Of a stretch of DNA of 64,000 nucleotides, positions 9,605-18,181 are shown in pieces. The stretch covers positions 62,001-126,000 of the forward strand of contig JAMFSK010000095.1 of assembly GCA_026225235.1 (NCBI GenBank), in the 5' to 3' direction. The notes below the pieces were generated by a model that saw nothing but the letters and a program-made list of their open reading frames with translations, was not told the origin of the DNA and did not search any database. This stretch comes from Burkholderiales bacterium. GTDB taxonomy: Bacteria; Pseudomonadota; Gammaproteobacteria; Burkholderiales; Burkholderiaceae. The translations under genes and the position numbers were made by a program. Position 1 is the first letter of the stretch; every line of letters begins with the position of its first letter.

Positions 9605-10328
9605 TTACTTCATCGGGTTTGCACCACCGCCCAGGCATTTGAGCAAAGCGTTGAGCGTGACGGGTTTGACCATGTGATCATCAAACCCCGCGGCCAGGGA
9701 TCGTCGCCGATCCTCTGGCTGACCGAATCCCGTCATAGCGATAATGCGCAGCGGTTTTTTACATGGCAACTGACCCAGCTCGGTGGTCAGTTTGTGCCCG
9801 CTCTTCCCCGGCAAGCCGATGTCGACTAAAAAAACATCAGGCATCTCGAGCCTGGCATCCCGGAGAGCCTGGTCTGCGTTGCTCGCCAATGTCACTGCAT
9901 GGCTATGAAGTTGCAGCAACGTCTTCATGGCCTCGGCGGCATACAGATTGTCGTCAACGACGACGATCTTTCGGGGGGCTCGTCGAATATGGGCTCGACC
10001 TGGGCAAGGAAACCGATGTTCGACGTCACGATCGGTGACTGCAAGGAAAACACACTTCCGCATCCTTCTCCGTCACTTGCGGCCGATATCGGACCACCAT
10101 GCATCTCGGCTATTGCCCTGAAAACAGACAAGCCGATTCCCAGTCCGCCGCTCTGTTGAGCGACGCCGTGCGTGTCCCGGGTGAACAGATCGAAGATTCT
10201 ATCGAGCATCGCCTTGTCGATCCCAATGCCGGTGTCTCGAACCGTGACGACAAGGTTCTCACCCTCCACTGGCACGCACAGAAAGATGGTTCCGTCGGCC
10301 CGTTGCACTTGGCCGCGTTGTTGAGGAC
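9605..10328 (-). pseudogene. Decayed hybrid sensor histidine kinase: HATPase tail plus receiver domain, 5' end deleted
   Basis: Reading leftwards, the first recognisable residues are VLNNAAK (N-box) from 10328. A frame change follows, then VVTVRDTGIGI (G1), IFDLFTR and GGLGIGLSV (G2), the ATP-binding half of a kinase. Near 10000-9975 the frame changes again and a full receiver follows (IVVVDDN acidic pocket, DVFLVDIGLPGKSG with the phospho-acceptor Asp, MTGFG, VKPV with Lys), ending at 9605. The dimerisation and sensor regions are missing because homology stops sharply where the arylsulfatase remnant begins. At least two frameshifts plus truncation make it non-functional as a kinase. Confidence 0.85.
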
Positions 10329-10738
10329 TCGACGGCTACAACTTCCTCCCTCTTTTCAAGGGCGAAGTCCCGCAGGGGCCACGGCATGAAATCTTCTACT
10401 TTAGTGACAGTTCAGACCTGCTGGCTGTGCGCTATGACGACTGGAAGATCTGCTTCAAGACCATCAAAGGCAATCTATTTACCGGCACGCAGGAATCGAC
10501 CAATGTGCCATTGGTGACGAACCTGCGTCAGGATCCGTTCGAACACTATCCGGACGAGTCGATGCTGTACGGTAAATGGTGGGGTGAGCATCTGTGGGTC
10601 ATGATTCCCAGCGTAGCCATCGTGGGGCAGTTTCTCCAGTCCTTCAGAGAATTCCCGCCGAGCCAGGTGTCTGGATCGCTGAGCATTGAAAAGGCCCTCA
10701 AACAGCTGGAGGCCGGTACTCAAGGGGCGGGAAAATAG
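10325..10738 (+). pseudogene. C-terminal remnant of an arylsulfatase
   Basis: The frame opens right after a TGA at 10322-10324. It begins LDGYNFLPLFKGEV, the family's usual LDGYN block about three quarters into an arylsulfatase. It continues through RHEIFYFSD, LLAVRYDDWKICF, LRQDPFEHYPDES and a C-terminal QFLQSFREFPPSQ, all typical of the C-terminal subdomain of bacterial arylsulfatases. The catalytic sulfatase core with the CxPxR formylglycine site is absent. No start codon or ribosome binding site belongs to it. It abuts the truncated histidine kinase on the other strand. Confidence 0.85.
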
Positions 10739-10747
10739 GGGAGTGCT

Positions 10748-11731
10748 TCAGTGAGTGCCCGGTGCACCGTCATAGTTCACTGGAATCCAGTCGTAAGTGT
10801 TTCCGTTGGCACGCACATGTCCCAGGCCTGGGAAGGAGATGTGCGCTGCGCCGACCCAATAGTGTTTGCTTGCCGCAAGTTGCAACATGGCCCGTCGCGA
10901 ACGCTGAGCTGCAGTTGCATCAGTGTCGTATTCGACTGACACGGCCGGGTTCTGAAGCTGAATAGACGCAACGTGAATGATGTCGCCCCAGACGAGCAGG
11001 GTATCTGAACCACTTTGAATCAGGTAGCTTGAATGACCTGCCGTGTGCCCTGGTGTGGCTAGCGTGTAGATGCCCGGCTCAAGCTGTTCATTACCCGCGA
11101 ACGTCTTGTAGCGGCCGGCAGCGACATACGGGGCAACCGACGCGATGGCGGCATCGAAGAAGGTGCTGAGGAAGGCCGGGGCAGTCGCTTTGTTGGCGGG
11201 GTTCAGCCAATAGTCGGCCTCGACCTGCGAGGTGCGAAGCACGGCATTGGGAAACGCCATCTTGCCGTCGAGGATGACGCCGCCGACGTGATCCTTGTGC
11301 AGATGCGTCAACAGGATCTCATCGACTTGTTCGGGTTGATAGCCGGCAGCGCGCAGATTGGCCATCAGGTGGTTGCAACATGTGCCATAGAGCAGGCCGG
11401 CTCCGGTGTCGATGAGGATCAGCTTCGAACCGGTGTTGATCAGAAACGCATTGATCGAACCTTGCACGGGAAGCGTCAGATCGTCGCGCGCGATGTCTCG
11501 TTCGATCTCTTCTTTTGAGATGCCGGTCATGACCGTTTGAATCGGAAAATCGTGGGTGCCATCCGACAGCGCAGTGATTTCGAAGTCGCCCAGCATCATC
11601 CTGTAGAAGCCGGGGCCTTGCGTGCGGACTTGAGGGGCCGCCGCCTGCGCGCATGGAGTCGCAGCGATGGCGCTCGCGAGTCCGATCGACAGTCCGGTGA
11701 CCGCGTTCCGTAGCCAGCGCTTGATGTCCAT
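10748..11731 (-). CDS. Exported metallo-beta-lactamase-fold hydrolase
   Basis: A 327-residue protein with a signal peptide (about residues 1-31, NAVTGLSIGLASAIAATPCAQA, cleavage near AQAAA). The zinc motif THLHKDHVGG is the HxHxDH signature, and later metal ligands fit TPGHTAGH and the Asp of VWGDIIH. It belongs to the MBL family that includes quorum-quenching lactonases and MPH-type organophosphate hydrolases. GSINAFLINTG at the start of the fold is also typical. Substrate cannot be read from sequence. It stands alone between the arylsulfatase remnant and a GST gene, and its own promoter region would be 11732-11897. Confidence 0.9.
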   Translation of the reverse strand: MDIKRWLRNAVTGLSIGLASAIAATPCAQAAAPQVRTQGPGFYRMMLGDFEITALSDGTHDFPIQTVMTGISKEEIERDIARDDLTLPVQGSINAFLINTGSKLILIDTGAGLLYGTCCNHLMANLRAAGYQPEQVDEILLTHLHKDHVGGVILDGKMAFPNAVLRTSQVEADYWLNPANKATAPAFLSTFFDAAIASVAPYVAAGRYKTFAGNEQLEPGIYTLATPGHTAGHSSYLIQSGSDTLLVWGDIIHVASIQLQNPAVSVEYDTDATAAQRSRRAMLQLAASKHYWVGAAHISFPGLGHVRANGNTYDWIPVNYDGAPGTH

Positions 11732-11897
11732 CCTCGATTCCTTTGATAAGGGTCAGGCGGATTTGCCCTTCCGCATGCCGGCGGTGCGCCGTATATCCTC
11801 AGGTTACGCGCCAGTGATGGCTGCGCACGCCTAAAAAAACCTGAAACCTTCTAAACGATTTGGCAGGTCGACTCGGCGTGGCGGCAGCACAATCGCC

Positions 11898-12524
11898 TTA
11901 GCTCAAAGGGTGGGCCACGTGTTCGACAAATCCTGGCCGTGTCGAAATCAGGTCGTACCAGCGAGAGAGATGGTCCAGGCGCGGTCGTTCGATACCTTCG
12001 AGACCGAACCATCGCCGCGCGAATGCGCCGAGCACGATATCGGTGAGCGTAAAGTCGGAGGTCTCCACATAGGTCCGATTGGCAAGATGCTCATCGAGCA
12101 TATGCCAGAGCTTTCCAACAGCAAGCACATCGGTCTCGAGCTTGGCGTAGTTGCGTTCATTGGGTGGTGTCCGGACGCTCGCCCAGAACACCGGCCGTTC
12201 TGCGGGTTGAAGCGTCGACAGAGACCAGTCGAGCCACCGGTCAACCAGAGCGCGCTCGCGAGCGGCGGCCGGATAAATCGTGCTGTCGGCGCCATATTGC
12301 ATGGCGAGGTAACGAAGAATCGAATTGGATTCCCAGAGCACGAAATGGTTGTCGACGAGAGTAGGTACGCGGCCGTTGGGATTCATCTCGAGGTAGCGCG
12401 GTTCAGCGGTGCGGCCGAACTCCATGCCGGCATCGAACCTTTCATACTCGAGATTGAGCTCTGCGCAGCACCATAAGAGCTTTTGCACGTTGACGGAATT
12501 GCGTCGTCCCCAGATTTGCAGCAT
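11898..12524 (-). CDS. Glutathione S-transferase family protein
   Basis: A 208-residue cytosolic GST. Residues 1-80 are a thioredoxin-like domain (IWGRRNSVNVQKLLWCCAELNLEYERFD, cis-Pro in GRVPTLVD, and the glutathione-binding ES pair in LWESNSILRYLA). Residues 90-205 are the all-helical domain, with FTLTDIVLGAFARRW carrying the conserved folding Asp. Ser10 of the RRNSVNVQK segment is the likely thiol-activating residue. It is a single-gene unit in a region otherwise full of broken genes, so its intactness suggests selection. Confidence 0.9.
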   Translation of the reverse strand: MLQIWGRRNSVNVQKLLWCCAELNLEYERFDAGMEFGRTAEPRYLEMNPNGRVPTLVDNHFVLWESNSILRYLAMQYGADSTIYPAAARERALVDRWLDWSLSTLQPAERPVFWASVRTPPNERNYAKLETDVLAVGKLWHMLDEHLANRTYVETSDFTLTDIVLGAFARRWFGLEGIERPRLDHLSRWYDLISTRPGFVEHVAHPLS

Positions 12525-12639
12525 GAGATTTTTGATCCTTCGAAAAAATGTATCGTGAGCGATCTGAGAGATTCGTCTTATCCCTTCCAGTCCTTAATCA
12601 TTCCAATCCACGCGGGTGGCATCGGTAAGGGGCGCTGGA

Positions 12640-13068
12640 CTAACCCACCAACAACGCCAATTCCTCGGCAGCTTCCTTCAGCACCGGCAAGATGAGCCGC
12701 TTCATATCGGAGATTGTGGCACGAGCGGTATTAAGGCCGACGCTAGTAGCGGCGATTGCGTGGCCGGCCGAGTTGATGATGGGGACGGCAATGGTGCGAA
12801 GTCCCATCTCGAGCTCCTGATCAATGATGGCATAACCCTGGTCGTGGACCTTCTTCAATTCCGCACGCAACGCCGTCGACGTAGTGATGGTCTTTGCCGT
12901 GTACTGGCCGAATCGAGTGGATCGGAGGCGAGCGCTGAGTTCAGCATCGTCCAGATAGCCGAGCAATACGCGACCAATCGAGGTGCAGTTTGCCGGCAGT
13001 CGGCAGTCGACAGCCGACGTTCAAGTCAATGGTCATGAGTCTCGAACTGGATTCATTGAGCGTGCGGG
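12640..13068 (-). pseudogene. IclR-family regulator remnant (effector domain), truncated and frameshifted
   Basis: On the minus strand RTLNESSSRLMTIDLNVG is followed by CRLP, then after a frame change ANCTSIGRVLLGYLDD, then a long intact stretch with KKVHDQGYAIIDQELEMGLR and AVPIINSAGHAIAATSVG to the stop at 12640. This is the C-terminal ligand-binding domain of IclR/PcaR-type regulators. The frame change coincides with a perfect 7-bp tandem duplication (CGGCAGT twice, 12994-13007); removing one copy restores the reading frame. The N-terminal helix-turn-helix is absent upstream of about 13068. A 108-residue frame from 12966 is what remains translatable. Confidence 0.85.
12994..13007. repeat. 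7-bp tandem duplication that breaks the IclR remnant
   Basis: Plus strand reads CGGCAGTCGGCAGT. The duplicated heptamer shifts the IclR frame between CRLP and ANCTS; without one copy the protein would read GCRLPANCTSIG, the expected family sequence. Confidence 0.85.
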
Positions 13069-13222
13069 TGGTCCTTTATGAAGTCGGTTCACGTCACACC
13101 GCTCGCATTCCATCCATCGACCATTGCAAGGGATTGATGCGGCTTATCAGCTAGAGTCGCAGGCGAGCCTTTAGTCGAAAGCCTGACTCGTAGGACAGCG
13201 TTGCATCGGATCGGGGTGATCC

Positions 13223-13647
13223 ATGGCAAATGCGAAGGAACTATTGCTCTCGTTCATATCGTCGGGACCTGAGCAAGCCGGCGCGCAGTTCGCGGATGAC
13301 GGTGTCCTTGAAGTCCCGTACCTTGCGTCCATTGGTGTCCGCGTTTGGTACTACGGTCAGAGGATGTCATTGGTTTTCTTCGTTTCCTCCACCGCAAGGT
13401 CTATCCGGGCGCCGTGTTTGAGAACGTTTCGATCCACATCGAGACACCGAACCAGGCGTTGGATGAATATCACCTGACGGCGAAGTCCGAAATTTCCGGC
13501 AACACCGTCCATCAGCAGTTTCTCGGCCACCTCATGGTCGAGAACGGGAAGATCAACCTGTTGCGGGAATTGATCGACGTGGTGGCAGCGGCTGAGGCGA
13601 TGTTTCCGGGTGGACTCGGCGATGTGTTGCGGGGTGAGTCTGCCTAG
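13223..13647 (+). pseudogene. SnoaL/NTF2-like protein, interrupted by one frameshift
   Basis: The first frame from ATG 13223 (MANAKELLLSFISSGPEQAGAQFADDGVLEVPYLASIGV) is the N-terminal helix and strand of a SnoaL-like polyketide-cyclase fold. From about 13345-13370 the homology continues in the next frame (SEDVIGFLRFLHRKVYP, then the sheet strands VSIHIETPNQALDEYHLTAKSEISGN and HLMVENGKINLLRELID) to the stop at 13647. Together the parts give one complete protein of about 140 residues. A single indel near GGTCAGAGG would explain it. Sequencing error is possible but neighbours are also broken. Confidence 0.75.
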
Positions 13648-13736
13648 CCGCCGCCGTGACGTCATCGTCGCCTAAGCAGAAGAAACGCCGGTGGCCAAGT
13701 CGTTCCTCATGATTCGAATGGGCCCGTACAGCCTGC

Positions 13737-14081
13737 TCACAGCGCCTCGTGACAAAGCACCATCATCCGCTGGACCATGGTGCTCGAGCCATTGAGTTCC
13801 AGCTCATTGGTAAAGAGCGCGTTGACGCTGGATAGCCGAACCGCGACACCGGCGTCCAGTAAGTCTTCCCTCGCAATCTTCAGCGCGAGCTGGCAGAAGC
13901 GCACGCGCTCGAGCCAGTGCATCTTCAGGCGATTCCTCACCAGCCAGTGGCGGCAACAGGCCACGACATGGTCGACTCGCCAGTCGTAAGTGAGTGCGTA
14001 CGAGGCGGCCGCGATCGCAACGAGGTAACACAAGAAGTCGGGGCGCGCGCTGTCAAGCTCGGTAAATTCGGGTTCGATCAT
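13737..14081 (-). CDS. Hypothetical protein, function unknown
   Basis: A 114-residue frame starting MIEPEFTELDSARPDFLCYL, with a possible longer start at 14120. The middle is helical and rich in Arg/Trp/His (HWLVRNRLKMHWLERVRFCQ) with three Cys residues; there is no membrane segment or known motif. The ribosome binding site is weak for either start. Codon use looks coding, but I do not recognise the family. It could be a real lineage-specific gene or a decayed one. Confidence 0.4.
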   Translation of the reverse strand: MIEPEFTELDSARPDFLCYLVAIAAASYALTYDWRVDHVVACCRHWLVRNRLKMHWLERVRFCQLALKIAREDLLDAGVAVRLSSVNALFTNELELNGSSTMVQRMMVLCHEAL

Positions 14082-14287
14082 GCTATCAGTCAACCTACTG
14101 TCGTTACTCAACGCAAGCACGTGGGGGCACGGCCACGAAAATCAACACGGGCGAAAATTTGATTCGCCAGTATATCGAGTCTGGGGCGTCGGAGGCATCC
14201 TCTTGCCGAGCGTAGGCAGGATTGCGTGCGAGCTTTGGCCCCGCTCGTCCTGCGGCCGTCGGACGTGGCGCAGACCTCGCCGGGTGG

Positions 14288-15521
14288 TCAGACGGTCGGA
14301 TGCACGAGGTCAGCCCTCCTGAGCGCAGGAAAGGCGGCCATCCACACCGCGGCAACGACCAGCGTGCCGATGCCGCCCAGCACTACCGCCGGAACCGTTC
14401 CCAGCATCGACGCCACAACGCCCGACTCGAAGGCGCCCAGTTCGCTCGAAGCACCGATGAACAGCATATTGACCGCTGAGACACGCCCACGCACGGCGTC
14501 GGGTGTGGTGAGCTGGACCAGGGTTGAACGAACATTGACGCTGACCATATCACTGGCACCGATCACGACAAGCGCGGCCAGGGATCCGACAAGCGCCTTG
14601 GAGAGCGCAAAAGCGACGGTAGCGATACCAAAAACGACGACTGCGGAAAATAGCTTGAACCCCACGCGCTTTTGCGGCGGGTAGCGGGCTTGAAAGAGCG
14701 CGACGAGGCAGGCCCCAACGGCGGGTGCGCTGCGTAGCATCCCCAGGCCAATCGGCCCCACTTTGAGGATGTCGCGCGCGTAGATCGGCAGCAAGGCTGT
14801 CGCGCCGCCGAGCAGAACTGCGAAAAGGTCGAGAGAGATGGCACCGAGGACGACAGGCTGGGAGCGCACGAATTCGATGCCCTCGGCTACACGCGCGATG
14901 CGTTCTGTGAGCGTAGCGCTTTTAATAGGCGCCAACTTTCGTTCGCCCAACGTAGCGAGACCCAGCAGTGCTAGCAGGAATGCGATGCAGCAGACCGCAT
15001 AGGCGACGTTCGCACCCAATGCGTAGGCCAGTCCCCCCAGCGCCGGGCCAGCGATCACCGCCATTTGCCACGCGGACGAGGCTGCGGCAATGGCGCGGGG
15101 TAGTCGCTCCGCCGGCACCAGGAATGGCAGCAAGGCTTGCTCGGCAGGCTCGGCAAGCGCACGCGCCACACCGACTATCAGCAATACGCCGTAGAGCGGC
15201 CATAGTGCAGACGATTGACCAAGCGACAGGATCAGGAAAGCAACGGCACACAGGCTTTGGAGTGCAAGGCCTGCAATCGCCAGCCGGCGCGGCGAGAGTC
15301 GGTCGCACAGTTCACCGGCGGGAAGCGTCAGCAGCACCATCGGGACGAAACTGCATCACACCAACGAGGCCGAGCGACAGGGGCGTGCCCGACAACTTAT
15401 AGACGGTCCACCCAATAGCGACGGATTGCGCCAGCGCAGCCGCTTCTGAAAGAAACCGGGCGCTGATATAAATCAGCAAATCCCGGCGTCGATAAATCTC
15501 GCCATACGCGTTCGCGACCAT
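14288..15521 (-). pseudogene. MFS transporter (DHA3/EntS-like), single frameshift near the N-terminus
   Basis: Frame 1 from ATG 15521 (MVANAYGEIYRRRDLLIYISARFLSEAAALAQSVAIGWTVYKLSG) contains the first membrane helix and runs to VMQF. Frame 2 resumes with PMVLLTLPAGELCDRLSPRR, the MFS loop 2-3 motif A equivalent, and continues through ten more helices to 14288. The shift lies at the AAA of 15348-15350 (TTT on the coding strand), where one extra T splits Q-F-V-P-M. Total would be about 410 residues, normal for a drug/siderophore-type exporter. AGGGGGG precedes the start. It is divergent from a TetR gene, its likely repressor. Confidence 0.85.
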
Positions 15522-15572
15522 CGTCCCCCCTGGAATACGCACTTCCCGGAGGACATCTGGACCTGTACCGGA

Positions 15573-15595
15573 AATGCGAGCATATTGCTCATATT
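15573..15595. promoter_or_regulatory. Candidate TetR operator between the MFS and tetR genes
   Basis: A 23-bp interrupted palindrome, AAT-N2-GAGC-N5-GCTC-N2-ATT, lies in the 92-bp divergent intergenic space, 18 bases before the tetR start. Size and symmetry fit a TetR dimer site. Assignment is inferred from position only. Confidence 0.55.
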
Positions 15596-15613
15596 CCCAT
15601 TGAGGAGGCGCGC

Positions 15614-16279
15614 ATGGCTACTCGCATTCCCCTCCCATCCGGCGCGATGCGTAAAGAACCGCGGCAGGCGCGTTCGCGGGCCACGACCGACGCTATTCTC
15701 GATGCCGCGGCTCATATTCTGGGCGAGCGCGGCTGGGCGGGTCTCACCACCAATGCGGTCGCGGAGGCCGCTGGTGCGAGCATTGGTTCGCTGTATCAGT
15801 ATTTCCCGAATAAGCTTGCGTTGATCGACGCCGTGCGTCGGCGGCACTTTGACGATGTGCTCGCGGTGCTTCACGCCGCTGCGAATCTGGAGACTCCGCG
15901 AGCGAGCCGCATTGCGGCACTCGTTGACGGGATGATCGCGGTGCATAGCCGACATCCGGCCGCTCACCGGGTTTTGCTGGAAGAGAGCCCCCGCGGGGAT
16001 GACTCCCGCGGTGTGCACGATCTTTTTGGCGCGGAGTGCAAGAGGGGCTACGAAGCGTTGTTCATGGCGAACACGTCCGGCATGAGCGACCACGTCGGCA
16101 TCGGCGCGCGGGTGCTCGCGGGTGCCCTTGCCGGTGCCGTCCACGAAGCGGCTCGGCAAGGAGCGCTTTCGTCGCCAGCCCTGAGACAGGAACTGATTAC
16201 CCTGGTGGATACGTACTTGTCTGCGCCTCGGACCGAGGCGAAGTCACGCCCTTTCGGCGAGAAGTCGCTTCGCCGCTGA
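15614..16279 (+). CDS. TetR family transcriptional regulator
   Basis: A 221-residue regulator. Residues about 22-68 form the TetR helix-turn-helix (ATTDAILDAAAHILGERGWAGLTTNAVAEAAG, then SIGSLYQYFPNKLALIDAV). The C-terminal ligand domain is unassigned. GAGGAGG at 15601-15607 precedes ATG 15614. The divergent neighbour is the frameshifted MFS gene; with that target broken, the regulator may be an orphan. A palindrome at 15573-15595 is the probable autoregulatory site. Confidence 0.9.
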   Translation: MATRIPLPSGAMRKEPRQARSRATTDAILDAAAHILGERGWAGLTTNAVAEAAGASIGSLYQYFPNKLALIDAVRRRHFDDVLAVLHAAANLETPRASRIAALVDGMIAVHSRHPAAHRVLLEESPRGDDSRGVHDLFGAECKRGYEALFMANTSGMSDHVGIGARVLAGALAGAVHEAARQGALSSPALRQELITLVDTYLSAPRTEAKSRPFGEKSLRR

Positions 16280-16357
16280 TCTCACCAATCTCGACGCAAG
16301 CAGGCAAGCGGAGCGCTCAAGCGCGATGTCTTTCGAACCCCGGCAACGCGACTTCCC

Positions 16358-17221
16358 TCAGAACGGCTTGTCGCCTTCAATGGTCGTGCGGTAGAGCTTG
16401 CGGCGCAAATGATCGGGGCAGCCGGTCGCAAGATGCTGGACCGAGCGGTTGTCCCAGAACACGAGGTCGTGCTCGGACCACACGTGGCGGTAGATGTTTT
16501 CGGCTCGCTCGATATAGCCGAACAGTTCGGCAAGGAGCTGGGCGCTTTCGTCTTCGGGGATATCGACGATCCGCGTCGTGAAATGTTCACTCACGAACAA
16601 GGCCTGGCGCCCGGTTTCAGGATGGGTGCGCACGACCGGTTGGACCACGGGTTTGACTTCGGCGACTTGCTCTGCGCTCAGGTTCGGTCGCCACGGGTTG
16701 CGCTTTTGCAGTTCTTCGTACTTCGCGAGATAGGTGTGCTCGGCACGCAGGTCCCGAATCGTCCGGCGCAGTTCGGCGGGCAGGGTGTCCCAGACACGAT
16801 GCATGTTCGAGAACAGCGTATCACCGCCCTCGCTCGGCAGCTCCTGGGCATGCAACAGCGACCCCAGGCTTGGCGTTTCCTTGTACGACAGGTCGGAATG
16901 CCAGAAATGGCCCGCATCGCCCAGACCGATCGGCTGGCCGTTTTCCTTGATGTTCGAGACGACCAGGATTTCCGGATGACCGGCGAGCTGAAACTGGCGC
17001 AACACGTGGATCTGGAGCGACCCGAAGAGACGGCTGAAAGCGATTTGCTGTTCCGGCGTGATGCGCTGATCGCGGAACGCCAGCACGTGATAGTCGAGGT
17101 GAGCGCGGTGAATCCGCGCGAAATCGAGGTCGCTGAGCGGTGTGCGGAGGTCGAGGCCAAAGACTTCGGCGCCGAGCGGCGCATCGAAGGGGCGGATTTC
17201 CAGTTCAGTCGTAACAGCCAT
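16358..17221 (-). CDS. TauD/TfdA family Fe(II)/2-oxoglutarate dioxygenase
   Basis: A 287-residue dioxygenase from ATG 17221 (MAVTTELEIRPFDAPLGAEV). The iron triad is visible: His108 and Asp110 in HFWHSD and distal His263 in RSVQHLATG; the 2-oxoglutarate arginine lies in LRRKLYRTT. The family hydroxylates taurine, alkyl sulfonates or sulfates, or aryloxyacetates. A longer in-frame start at 17380 would add 53 residues that read like non-coding sequence. Upstream on the same strand is a polar amino-acid ABC importer (17430-19864), so the enzyme may act on the imported compound. Substrate is unknown. Confidence 0.88.
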   Translation of the reverse strand: MAVTTELEIRPFDAPLGAEVFGLDLRTPLSDLDFARIHRAHLDYHVLAFRDQRITPEQQIAFSRLFGSLQIHVLRQFQLAGHPEILVVSNIKENGQPIGLGDAGHFWHSDLSYKETPSLGSLLHAQELPSEGGDTLFSNMHRVWDTLPAELRRTIRDLRAEHTYLAKYEELQKRNPWRPNLSAEQVAEVKPVVQPVVRTHPETGRQALFVSEHFTTRIVDIPEDESAQLLAELFGYIERAENIYRHVWSEHDLVFWDNRSVQHLATGCPDHLRRKLYRTTIEGDKPF

Positions 17222-17360
17222 ACGTGTGTCGCCAGCAAAAATGGAGGGCGTGAACGCACGCCGGAATGCCGAATCTAGTGATTTGTGCGGCCAAGAGCAA
17301 CAAACCAATCCGGATATCGTTATGACAAACAGGTAGATCGGTGTGGAGACGGTCTGGATA

Positions 17361-17385
17361 TGCTTATATGGAAATCGCATAAGCA
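17361..17385. promoter_or_regulatory. Inverted repeat upstream of the TauD-type gene
   Basis: TGCTTAT-N11-ATAAGCA, a perfect 7-bp inverted repeat in the 208-bp gap between the permease stop and the dioxygenase start. The spacing is LysR-like. It suggests that the dioxygenase has its own regulated promoter rather than only read-through from the transporter operon. The regulator is unknown. Confidence 0.5.
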
Positions 17386-17429
17386 GACGGGGTGCGGGTC
17401 CTGCTGACGTGACGCCGCCTCAGACCGCC

Positions 17430-18179
17430 TCAGGCCGGGCCGGCCATCGTGACGCTGGTGTCGCGCGCGAGCTGTTGCTGGCGCTTTTCGGCGCGCAGAT
17501 GGTGCGACAGGAGGCGGGTCGCGAGCCAGTCGAGCGACGTACACAGCACCACGTAGATGGCCGCGACCACCAGGAAGATCTGCACCGGATAGACCATTAG
17601 CCGGCTGTTGACCTGATTGGCGAGGAACGAGAGCTCCGGTACGCCGACGATATAGGCAAGCGAAGTGTCCTTGACGAGCGTCACCCATTGGTTGACGAAC
17701 GATGGCGTCATGATCCGGATTGCCTGCGGGAGCACGATGTAACGCAAGGCCTGGGTGCGCGTCAGTCCGAGTGCGAGTGCGGCCTGGTGCTGGGCGTTCC
17801 CGACCGCGATGACGCCCGCATGGACCGAGTGCGACAGATAGGCCCCACCGATTAACGAGAGCGCGCAGACGACGCTCGCGAGCCCTGGCACATTGATGTG
17901 CAGGAAGATCGGCAGCAGGAAGAAGGTCCAGAAGATCAGCATCAGCACCGGTATCGCGCGGAAGAAACCGATCACGGCGAGCAGCGCGATATGGAGCGGT
18001 CCGCGCGCCATGGCGAGCGCAACCCCGCCGGCAAGGCCGAGCGCCGCTGAGAGCAGGGCGGAGCTGATGGCGAGCACGAGCGTCAAGGCGACCCCGCCAA
18101 GCGGCCCATGCGGAAACGCGCCGAGCAGCAAATACGGAAGATTGGCGAACAATACGGCAGGAAATCCGGCGGCGTCCAT
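17430..18179 (-). CDS. Amino-acid ABC transporter permease (HisM/GlnP type)
   Basis: A 249-residue inner-membrane permease of the polar amino-acid family with about five helices. The coupling-helix EAA-like loop is HQAALALGLTRTQALRYIVLPQAIR, and the motif FFRAIPVLMLIFW is a typical early segment. Its start is three bases after the stop of the partner permease, showing an operon. A normal operon of this type also contains an ATPase (GlnQ/HisP type); none is present here. The next downstream gene is the TauD-type dioxygenase. Confidence 0.92.
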   Translation of the reverse strand: MDAAGFPAVLFANLPYLLLGAFPHGPLGGVALTLVLAISSALLSAALGLAGGVALAMARGPLHIALLAVIGFFRAIPVLMLIFWTFFLLPIFLHINVPGLASVVCALSLIGGAYLSHSVHAGVIAVGNAQHQAALALGLTRTQALRYIVLPQAIRIMTPSFVNQWVTLVKDTSLAYIVGVPELSFLANQVNSRLMVYPVQIFLVVAAIYVVLCTSLDWLATRLLSHHLRAEKRQQQLARDTSVTMAGPA

Positions 18180-18181
18180 GC

